From Agelaius tricolor (taxonomy: Eukaryota > Chordata > Aves > Passeriformes > Icteridae): a DNA stretch of 64,000 bases. Made by a program: the position numbers and the translations under genes. Positions 38,820-47,087 of the stretch are shown here, piece after piece. Position 1 is the first letter of the stretch, and the number at the start of each line of letters is the position of its first letter. The notes beneath the pieces were generated by a model. It was not told the origin of the DNA, searched no databases, and saw nothing but the letters and a program-made list of their open reading frames with translations. The stretch lies in assembly GCA_023055355.1 (NCBI GenBank), contig JALJCS010000001.1, forward strand, positions 23,745,881 through 23,809,880. Reading direction: 5' to 3'.

Positions 38820-39984
38820 CATCTCAAAAGCACAAACTTGACCTCTGAGTGACCTTGACATTTACAGACTAAAAAGAACTTTTCTTTGAACAGACAGAAG
38901 TCAGGGAGCCAGCAAGAACCAGGAGAAAATGGTTTTGTTGCTTTCTGATTACATTGTTTAAACCAACATACTACATGGTTTACAATACTTCATTACAATG
39001 TATTAGGGCCTGGAGGTGATTTAATGTCTGTTTATAACTGAGACTAATCTTGAAATAAACAAATGAATGTTTGGAAAATGGATGAAGCTGTTCTGCCGGA
39101 GACAGCGTTAAATGCATCTCTGAAGAGTAAATCATGACTGTAGAGCACTTAAATGCTTTTTATTTCTACCTTCAGCTGTATTTCAGTAGTTTTATCTAAC
39201 AAAATTAATCATGGTGCAGTAAAAAATTTCTAATTGGTTAAGACTGCCTAGCAGCCATACATTCTATAACAAATCCACAATTTAAAAGCTGTTTAGCCCT
39301 TTAAAATCAGGGAAAAAGATAAATTAGAATATGCTGTAGCATTATACTAGGCACCATGGTGATCTAAATTAAATCTGTTACAACCTGTTCTAATTTAAAA
39401 TTGCTCTGTTGTGTGAATGAAGGGGAAAAGAAGAAGTTAGTTCACTTGTTCAGAGCATTTTCATATTCCCAGATAAATCTTTCATCCACCCTGCTTTTGC
39501 TTGTGGGCTGTATGTTCCCATTTCCTTTGTGCATCCCCTGCATAACTGCACATAAATGTGGCTTCAGACAGAGTCAAGAACTCTTTCTCCAGAGGTTCAG
39601 CATCAGCTCTGGTCTCCATCAGCCAAGAACAAGCACTGTCACCGAGTGTCACCATCGAATACCCAACTGCTCCCGACACTCAGAAGCTCCTCTGCAGTGC
39701 TGAGGCAGAGACCTTGCTACAGGAGGTTGCTCCAGTTTCTTCTCCCAAAGGATAACTGCAGCACTCATCCTGCCATCCATCTCTGCAGGCAACTCCTTGG
39801 CCACTTCGGCTTTCTCCCTGTCCTGCCTCTCCTACCACCCATTCATGGCCCCCAGGCACTGCACAGCACATTTCTCTTCTTCTAACATCTGACTCATTTC
39901 AAAAATGCCTTGAATTTCCCGAAGTAACAGCCACTAAGCAGTTAACGCTTGATTTGAGAGGGGGGGGAAATAAAAAAGTGAAGT

Positions 39985-40285
39985 CTCGTGGCTGCTCCAG
40001 CCCCAGCACCCACCCACACCCTTCCGGTTGCAGGCTGGAGCGAGCGGGAGCCGGGAGCGCAGGCTGGAGCGGCGGGAGCGGGGCGCTCCTGCAGCGCCGT
40101 GCCCGCGCCGCCTGCCGGCACCTGGCGCCGGCACCGGCAAGGGCAGGGAGAGCCGGGCTCTTCCCTCGCCTCCCCTGCAGGGAGCCACCACGGCCGGCAT
40201 GGCTCAGCTTAACCTGCCTACCCCACCGCATCCTACTCCCGCCGGAGCAGCTCTGGGGCCCCGAGCTTTGACAGTGCACTTGCTT
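39985..40285. other. Second orphan CpG-rich patch in the intergenic region
   Basis: About 300 bases with many CpGs and repeated GGAGCG/CTGGAGCG words, surrounded by AT-rich sequence. It is far (about 7 kb) from UBR2 and 11 kb from the big island. It may be a minor promoter or enhancer. Open frames here are compositional. Confidence 0.5.
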
Positions 40286-40713
40286 GCGCTGCAGTGGATG
40301 CTAAATACCGTGACTGCTCTTTCCTAGTGCAAGGGTTCTAAAGGTCTGGTCCTACGGTAGCACAGCATCAACACTTGCACTTCATACACTTCATATGGCT
40401 GACTGCCTCTCTGTACACCTTCCTTCCTGCCACTTTGTTTGCCATGCAAACACAAGTGGCAGAAGTCTCGAGAATATTTCAATTCGTTCAAACTTGAAAA
40501 GTAGTCAACCACGTGAAAAAAAGTCCCGCGAAGGGGAAGCTTGCAACATAAGCCTGTACATTCATTGGCATCAGTAAGCGCAGGGAAAGGACGTTAGCTA
40601 TACAGAACAAATTTCAAGTGGTTCTTGCACATTACTAGGTGTTAAAGCTGACCACCTCTGAGCCACAAACATAGACTTTCTTATTACCAGCTCACAGACC
40701 TCTTTGTATCCTA

Positions 40714-41432
40714 AAAACATAGAATGGTTGAGGTTGGAAGACACCTTAGAGATCATCTAGTTTGAAACCCCCTGCTGTTAGCAGGGACACCTTCCTCTAG
40801 ATCAGGTTGCTTAGAGCTCCATCCAACCTGGCCTTAAACACTTCCAGGGATGGAACATCCACACTTTCTCTGGGCAATCTGTTCCAGTGCCTCACTACCC
40901 TCACAATAAATCATTTCTTCCTAATATATAATCTAAACCTACTCTCTTTAGTTTGAATCCATTTCTCCATGTCCTGTCACTACAGGCTCTTGTAAAAAGT
41001 CCCTTTCCATTTCTCTTGTAGTCTCCCTTCAGGTACTGGAAGGCCACAATTAGAGCACTCTGAAGCCTTTTCTTCTCCAGGCTGAACAATCCCAGTTCTC
41101 TCAGCATTTCCTCACAGGAGAGGTGCTCCATCCCTTTAACCATCTCAGTTGCCTCCTCTGGACTCCCTCCAACAGGTCCATGTCCTTCCTGTGCTGGGGA
41201 CCCCAGAGCTGGGCACAGCACTGCAGGAGGGGTCTCACCAGAGGGGAGCAGAGAGGCAGAATCCCCTTCCTTGGCCTGCTGCCCAGGCTCCTTTTGATGC
41301 AGCCCAAAACACATTTGGCTCTCTGGGCTGCCAGTGAACATTGCTGGGTCATGTCCAGCTTTTCATCCACCAGCACCTCCAAGTCCTTCTGGGCAGGGCT
41401 GCTCTTGATCTGTTCATCCCCCAGCCTGTATT
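40714..41432 (-). mobile_element. CR1 LINE, 5'-truncated, antisense to UBR2
   Basis: The plus strand begins with CATAGAATGGTTGAGGTTGG, the reverse of the CR1 3' end. It continues through the 3' UTR and the C-terminal reverse-transcriptase region, which on the minus strand reads [12 protein letters not shown] and then, in another frame, RELGLFSLEKKRL. The coding remnant is frameshifted, so the copy is dead. About 0.7 kb of an element that is about 4.5 kb when complete. Confidence 0.95.
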
Positions 41433-43474
41433 AACTGCTATGTCTAAATACACACTAGCAGTGTTCTGAATTTACAGTGAAAACAAATGAGATCAGGCAC
41501 ATATTTGCATATGCAGGTTTTTTTCCCCTTTGCTCCCATGTTAGTTTTTCCCCCTGTGCAATTCATTAGAGACTATTATCTTAGCGGCTGTTAAATCTCT
41601 TTTAGAGGTTGATGTTTTAACTCACCAGTTTGAGCTCTAGACTGCTGGCACGTTACGCTGCAGAAAGCAGTGAAATTATCATGGACTGAATTGGCACTGT
41701 ATTTTTTCCAAGGCACTGTGTGATGAAAATAAATCATGTTGTCCCCTTGACATGATCCACTAATGAAGATGCACATCCTCTTGCCCTGCCTCCTTACTGG
41801 ATGTAAGTGAGAGCCCTTCCTCCGTCTTTTTTCTTCATTTCCACTGTGGAAGAAGCTTTCTAATTCTGCACATTGGTTTGCTTAGCAATATTACTGTTGC
41901 CTAATGCAATAAAAATCAGTTATGTAACTGCCTTTGCTAGACTTGCAGAGAGCGTTCACCAGACGGGAACATGGCCACAGTATCTTTATGCTTTCACTAT
42001 GCCTCCTATATTTGCTGTTATTATGCAATCTGCTCTGCTTTCAGCATATTTTTAAAAATAATTTTCCTTAACATCATGTTTAGAACATTATACACTTCTA
42101 ATCTAAGCTCATGCAAAGACAGAGCAGGGAAAAGAAATAAGCTTATTTGGATTTATTGCTAAAAGGGCTGATATTATAGCACTAGTGCCTCCAAGGAACA
42201 AAGAATCGCCTACAGGTTGTCAGATAGTATTTTTAATACTGTAATTCTGAACCAAATTCCTAAAATAACCTGTGTTTGCAGATTACCGTGTGCTCTTTTG
42301 TTCTGAATAATGTATTGCTTAGTGAACTATGTCTTATCAATCCACCAAGTACGGGGTGTCATTGTTCACCTCATTCACAATTCATCTTTTAATTAACATT
42401 ATCACAGGAAAAATTCTATTTTGGTCAGCATAATTTGTCTTTGGAATTGGCAGTACAGAAATAAAAGAATTACCATCTGAATTTATCTGAAGACTATGAA
42501 GGAGATGGTGACTACAAACCTACCTCATCTCGCACTGAAGAGGAAGGGAGGGAAACCATGTAAATGATAATGGCTTTAAAAATTGTATTTGCTATGTAAA
42601 AATCACTACTTTGGTCATTCAGTATCTACTAAGCAAACAGTTTCATCAAAATTACTGTTACTGAAAATACAAACCGGAATTCTGCATTTAGACACATGCT
42701 TTTTTTTTAGTGGAAAGGGTTGCTGACTTAGGGAAGATTTAAGAGATACAAATGTCTTTTCAAAGTGTTGTTTTTAGATATAGGTATGAAATATCAACTT
42801 CATGCAGCAAAATGCTGATCATTTGCTTTAATAGTTAAACCTCAAATTAAGTTGCAAGTGGATCACTGTTTTAGTGAACAGCCACGGAAGTGCCTTTAAA
42901 ATGTTTTTTAACTGTACCAGGAAACATGTGACAGAGAATTGAAACATTTCTGAATCTTTCTCACAAGACTCACCTTTCATAATGATTTCCAGAAAACTCC
43001 ATTAAATAGCATGTTGTTTTTCTCAGTCTTCTTTATAGACATTTATCCCTGCAGTCTAGATATGCAGTATTTTTCTATTTACATTCAAATTAATACAGTG
43101 ATGTCAAATAGACTGCATCTAAGGTACAGTGAACACAACAGCAAACCAGCTGCCTAAAAATTCCCTTCAACATCCCCTTACCTCTTGATTTCATCCATTT
43201 CTAGTTGCAAATGCAACAGGCCCTGAAGATGGTCATGTTCAAGCAGCATTCAGCCAGGATAACAAGAATTATTGTATGCTGAGTCCTCTGGAGCATCCTC
43301 TGCTGGAAGTCCTTTCTCTTTCAAATCTGCTGGACTTCAGCGTGGCTGCCATGGGTGAGTTCTGGTGCATCGAGAAGCAGTCTTCTAGTGGGTGTTTCAT
43401 TAGTACCTTCTGAAACAGATTTAAGAAAGGAACCATCAGTCTCCCCTGTGACAATTAATATTCCCTCAATTATA
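41433..43474. other. Intergenic stretch between CR1 and ERVL LTR, no gene recognised
   Basis: Includes a high-complexity AT-rich block at about 42,370-42,900 that could be a conserved regulatory element. Nothing codes recognisably. Confidence 0.55.
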
Positions 43475-43479
43475 CCTAT

Positions 43480-44064
43480 CGTGCTGGTTTAGGATGGGGT
43501 AGAGTTATTTTTCTTCCCAGTGGTTCTCTGGTATGGGGCTCTATTTTGGATTTGTGCTGAACACAGGATTGATAATGTGGAGGTTTTTTTGTTATTGCTT
43601 AGAGGGGCTTACACAGCTTTCTGCTTTTTGTGCTGCCATGCTGGTAAGTTGGGAGTGCATGGGATGTTGGGAGGAGACACAGCTGGGACAGGTGACCCCA
43701 GCTGACCAAAGGGATATTCCAGACCATAGGATGTCATGCTCAGTGTATAAAATGAGGAACAGAAGGAAAAGGGAGGAAATTTTTGAGTGATGATGTTTGT
43801 CTTTCCAAATTAATGCTACACGTGATCCAGCCTTGCTTTCCTGGATAGGTTGAACAGCTGCCTGCCCTTGGGAAGCAGTGAATTGATTCCTTGTTATTAT
43901 TTGTTTGTGAATGCAGCTTTTGCTTTACCCATTAAATTGTTTTTATCTCAAGTCACAAGTTTTCTACCTTTTACCCTCCCAATTCTTTCCCCAGTCCTAC
44001 TGGTTGGGGGGGTAAGCAAGTGGCTCTGTGGTGCTTGGTTGCTGGCTGGGGTTAAACCAGGGCA
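43480..44064 (+). mobile_element. Solo LTR of an avian ERVL-type endogenous retrovirus
   Basis: The 585-bp copy shows the family's start (GTGCTGGTTTAGGATGGGGT, first base of the terminal TG mutated), the block GGGATATTCCAGACCATAGG with GTCATGCTCAG next to a TATA box (GTATAAAA, about 43,744), a possible ATTAAA poly(A) signal (about 43,932), TTTTTATCTCAA, and the end GCTGGGGTTAAACCAGGGCA. Flanking 5-mers CCTAT (43,475-43,479) and CCTTT (44,065-44,069) match at four of five positions, as expected for an old ERVL target duplication. There is no internal viral sequence, so LTR-LTR recombination has removed it. Confidence 0.88.
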
Positions 44065-45238
44065 CCTTTTTACATTGTGTTCTTAACGGACACAGCATTG
44101 ATTAAAAATACTCATTGAAGTTAATTGATCCCCACTCCAACTAGCATTTAGGTTTTGGTTTCCTTTTTTTTTTCCTTTTTATTTTTAATGGCAGAGGCAA
44201 GCAGTGCTTGAACAGACAGGTCAGGAGATGAAAGAGGTATAGATGACATCTGCATCTTTTATAACCATGGTCTGTGGCATTCTATGGGCTATCCTGTGTG
44301 TTGAAAGCATGGTGAGGCCCAGAAACATCTCAGCTAGAGCAGAGAAATGCCATGAAGGTTTACTATTAACTCTGCTTTAACATTAAAATTTCCTCTATTT
44401 CTCTTTTTCAGTTTCTGTCTGATAATAGACTAGGTAAAATGTGGGCTTTTTGGCAGAAGATAAAGGCAATCTCCTCAACCTTAATTATTACTCTTGAATT
44501 TGAGTAGTGTCTTTGCTTATGAAGTAAATGGCACAGGCCATTTATTATGGAAAATTCTTCCCAAAACTGTAAAAAATAATACTCAGGAAGTTGTTATGTT
44601 CATATTGAAATAATTGCTTTGTAAGGTAATTTGTGTTTGGGTTGCCCACTTTGCTAGGTAAAATAAGATGCTTTTCAATTACTAAACTCCAGGATTTTTC
44701 TAACATTTTCTTCATACAGCCCAGAAAAGGAAACAGTTAAGTCATACAGCTTTCCTTCACCGTGTGCTATTTTCCAAAGAAGATTCATGTTCTGTATTCC
44801 TTAGGCATTCACAGTGCATGAATGAGAAATAGTGTGGGCTTTACTGATCTTCTAAGGAATATATAATTATTTTCTCTGTTTTAAGAACAATTACTTAAGA
44901 AGTGGCAAAGGAGATAAAAATAAATACAGTAAAATATGTACCCTGCATATAGGAAAGGTGCATACAAAAGGAATTTATGCATATTCTTGAGAAACTCGAT
45001 ACGTAAATCATTAATTGAGGGAAGAATGAGGAGAAGGGAGAGAAAATGAGATAAAAAAAAAGGAAGAAGCAACCATGCATACTCACTATGAGAATGGTTA
45101 CAAAGTTTTAAGGAATATAAGATGTGAAGTGGAACTCAGTCTCAATGCACAGCTTTGCTGTAACTTAGCACTGTTTGGCAAAGGCAACCTTTTACAGTGC
45201 CTTCAGCTAGTACTGCAGGCAGTTATGACTTGGTCTGC

Positions 45239-45292
45239 CTTTCCTACCTGCTTATTCTCCTCCCATGAGAGGAGAATAAACAGGTAGGAAAG
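45239..45292. repeat. 24-bp inverted repeat with 6-nt loop (strong hairpin)
   Basis: Arms 45,239-45,262 and 45,269-45,292 pair at 23 of 24 positions. The single exception (45,251 C against 45,280 A) becomes a G-U pair if the minus strand is transcribed. Loop 45,263-45,268 (CCATGA). Pairing stops immediately outside the arms. The next bases carry two copies of AGCTTTGGAAGT (45,291 and 45,310). Confidence 0.9.
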
Positions 45293-45321
45293 CTTTGGAA
45301 GTGTAGTCTAGCTTTGGAAGT
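45291..45321. repeat. 12-bp direct repeat next to the hairpin
   Basis: AGCTTTGGAAGT occurs at 45,291-45,302 and again at 45,310-45,321, starting on the last bases of the hairpin's right arm. Confidence 0.85.
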
Positions 45322-46037
45322 ATAAGTTCTCCAGAGCAGAGATTTCCTCAGCAGGATTTGCTAGGCTAGGGTCCTGCTGGATGGGTCCTTATCTCAGCCA
45401 TGAAGGCTGATAGGAGGTGCGAGGTAGAAATAGTACTCAGTTTGTGCATGATGCTTCTGTCCATGCAAAAGTTGCCAGCAAGTGAAGGAAGGTGTGTTTT
45501 TAAACCTCAGCACGCTCAGGTGCCCTGTGGCTGCCCGCACGGTCAGACACGTCTGCTTGGTTTGGGCCCAGCTGTAATTACAGAGGTGCAAGGCAAGCCC
45601 ATGGGTACAGCAGTGGTACAACAGGTTTTCAGAAAGGCCTTGCAAGATGCTGAGCCTGTGTGTGCTGAAAAGGAGTTGTGGAGGATGATTGTTTGCTGGG
45701 TTTCGTGGTGATGGCTTGTTTTTTGAGAGGCAGACTGGCCTCCCCACTTGAGTGAGCAAACCACGCCTCAGTTTGGGTCGCCCCCTGGAAGCTGAGCAAC
45801 AGAATTTATAGCTTCTGCTATTTAGTTACACTTGTCTTAAAGCCATAGATGCCGCATTCATATAATTTACCGGTTTATTTGCTTTCCACCTGCATGGAAT
45901 GTCAGAGGCTGCCAGGGAGCCCTCACTGCCCACTGGCAGTGCTGAGAAGGGCATTTCAGCTGAGGGGGGCACCCAGCTTTGCCAGCCACACTGGAGATGT
46001 CCCCAGTCTCCAGTCACTTGGTACTGGGGGAGACTGG

Positions 46038-46708
46038 TGAACAACAAGCTGGTGGTGCTGCTGTTCAACAAGCTGTCCATGAGCCAGGAGTGTCCTTGTG
46101 GCCAAGGCAGCTAACAAAATCCTGAGGCGCTTTAGGAAAAGCATAGCCAGCAGGGCAGGGGAGGTGACCCTGCCCCTCTAATCAGCTCTGGTGAAGCCTC
46201 ATCTGGGGTGCTGTGTCCAGTTCTGGGCTCCTCAGTACAAAAGAGATGTGGAGCTTCTGCAGCAGGTCCAGCGGAGGGCAGTGAGGATGACTGAGAGACT
46301 GGGGGATCTCTTTTACAAGGACAAGCTGAGGGAGCTGGGCCTGTTCAGCCTCAAGAAGAGATGACTGAGAGGTGACCTCATCAATGTCTACCAGGATGTG
46401 AAGGGAGGGTGTCAAGAGGATGGAGCTGGGCTCTTCTCAGTGCTGCTGAGCAATAGGACAAGAGGCAAGGGATAGAAAGTGATGTACAGAACTTCCACCT
46501 GAACTTGAGAAAGAACTTCTTTACAGTGCAGTGATTGAGCACTGGAATGGACTGCTCAGAGAGACTGTGGAGTCTTCCTCACTGGAGATACTCAAGAACC
46601 GTCTGAAAGAAAAACTGTGCCATGTGCTGTGGGATGACCCTGCTTGAACAGGGAGGTTGGACCAGATGTGGTCCCTTCCAGCCTGACCTATCCCGTGATC
46701 CTGGGATT
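46038..46708 (+). mobile_element. CR1 LINE, 5'-truncated, 3' end at the UBR2 promoter
   Basis: The copy carries hallmark CR1 phrases in sense order: the ATGAGCCAG stretch, CCAGTTCTGGGCTCCTCAGT, the GAGCTGGGCCTGTTCAGCCT block, GAACTTCTTTACAGTG, and the 3' end with GGTTGGACCAGATG and CCCTTCCAGCC, closing with a degenerate GTGATCCTGGGATT 3' motif. Only the C-terminal part of the reverse-transcriptase ORF and the 3' UTR remain, with frame breaks. Its 3' end lies about 300 bases before the UBR2 ATG and forms the edge of the CpG island. The left border is approximate. Confidence 0.92.
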
Positions 46709-46854
46709 CCCTCCCGCGAGAAGGGCAGGCGGCCCGCGGAGGCGGCCGGGGGCGGGTACGGACTGCGGGCTCGGCCCCGCGGCTCCCGCTCCTCCCCCAG
46801 GACCGTGTGCACGGCACGGACCGCCGTGTGTCGGGCGAGCGGCGCCGCGGGAGG

Positions 46855-46873
46855 ACTGCAGCCCCCAGAACGC
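46855..46873 (+). promoter_or_regulatory. ZNF143/THAP11-like site
   Basis: The 19 bases actgcagcccccagaacgc fit the long SBS consensus ACTACAnnTCCCAGnATGC at all but a few positions, and the differences are transitions. Such sites typically lie in housekeeping CpG-island promoters close to the transcription start. Confidence 0.5.
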
Positions 46874-46887
46874 GGCGCGGCGGGCGG

Positions 46888-46893
46888 TGACGT
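46888..46893 (+). promoter_or_regulatory. CRE/E-box-like TGACGT(GC)
   Basis: The core TGACGTGC can be read as a CRE half site or a USF-like element. It lies between the ZNF143-like and Sp1/ETS sites, about 120 bases before the start codon. Confidence 0.35.
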
Positions 46894-46902
46894 GCGGGAG
46901 GC

Positions 46903-46914
46903 GGGGCGGAAGTG
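46903..46914 (+). promoter_or_regulatory. overlapping Sp1 (GGGGCGG) and ETS/GABP (CGGAAGTG) sites
   Basis: A perfect GC box runs directly into a perfect CGGAAGTG ETS core, about 100 bases before the ATG. This pairing is common at TATA-less promoters and often sits at the transcription start. Confidence 0.6.
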
Positions 46915-47006
46915 TGTGTTCCCCGGGCTGGGCGGCCGCCCGGGCCCCGTTCCGGCTGTCCCGGCCTCGGCCTCGGCGGCGCGGGGCAGGGGGCAGGAGG
47001 AGGCAG

Positions 47007-47017
47007 AAGATGGCGGC
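47007..47017 (+). promoter_or_regulatory. UBR2: YY1 motif overlapping the UBR2 start codon
   Basis: AAGATGGCGGC is a textbook YY1 site, and its ATG is the UBR2 initiator. It also supplies the strong start context. YY1 motifs that double as the translation start are known for a class of housekeeping genes. Confidence 0.65.
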
Positions 47018-47087
47018 GGACCTGGAGACGGAGGTGCAGGCCATTGACAAGAGCCTGCTGGAGTGCTCCGCCGAGGAGATCGCCGTG
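47010..47087 (+). CDS. UBR2: UBR2 exon 1 coding part (residues 1-26)
   Basis: The exon encodes the N-terminus beginning [13 protein letters not shown] and ending AEEIAV. The start is chosen because the ATG has A at -3 and G at +4, matches the family N-terminus, and no ATG occurs in the roughly 150 bases upstream. The frame is open further upstream to an ATG at 46,644, but that lies inside a CR1 and before the likely transcription start. The donor after GTG is followed by GTGAGG. Exon 1 ends in phase 0, which fits exon 2 beginning with AAA (Lys). As I recall it, human UBR2 has Gly where this exon ends in Val26, a substitution right at the splice border. Confidence 0.95.

Larger units (their letters stand above)
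33323..39984. other. Intergenic stretch, no gene recognised
   Basis: Mostly AT-rich. Contains the probable MIR relic (34,655-34,745), AT-rich short palindromes near 34,420-34,500, the hairpin at 38,773-38,819 and a high-complexity AT-rich block at 39,000-39,380 that resembles conserved non-coding sequence. No coding frame has homology. Confidence 0.6.
44070..46037. other. Intergenic stretch between LTR and UBR2-proximal CR1
   Basis: Apart from the hairpin at 45,239-45,292 and its adjacent direct repeat I recognise nothing. Composition rises in GC from about 45,400 onward. Confidence 0.6.
46709..47009 (+). promoter_or_regulatory. UBR2: UBR2 CpG-island promoter and 5' UTR
   Basis: GC-rich, CpG-dense sequence begins right where the upstream CR1 ends and continues past exon 1. 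I see no TATA box. In order toward the start codon it holds a ZNF143/THAP11-like site (46,855), TGACGTG (46,888), an Sp1 box overlapping an ETS site (46,903-46,914) and a YY1 motif on the ATG (47,007). The absence of ATGs in the last 150 bases fits a 5' UTR starting near or after the ETS site; the exact start cannot be read from sequence. Confidence 0.8.

Noticed and set aside
40901..41382. 146- and 93-codon minus-strand frames resembling a protein
   Set aside because: They are two frameshifted pieces of the CR1 reverse-transcriptase C-terminus inside a 5'-truncated dead element, not a host gene.
45239..45292. Canonical microRNA precursor
   Set aside because: A 24-bp stem with a 6-nt loop is too short for standard Drosha processing, and pairing ends abruptly outside the arms.
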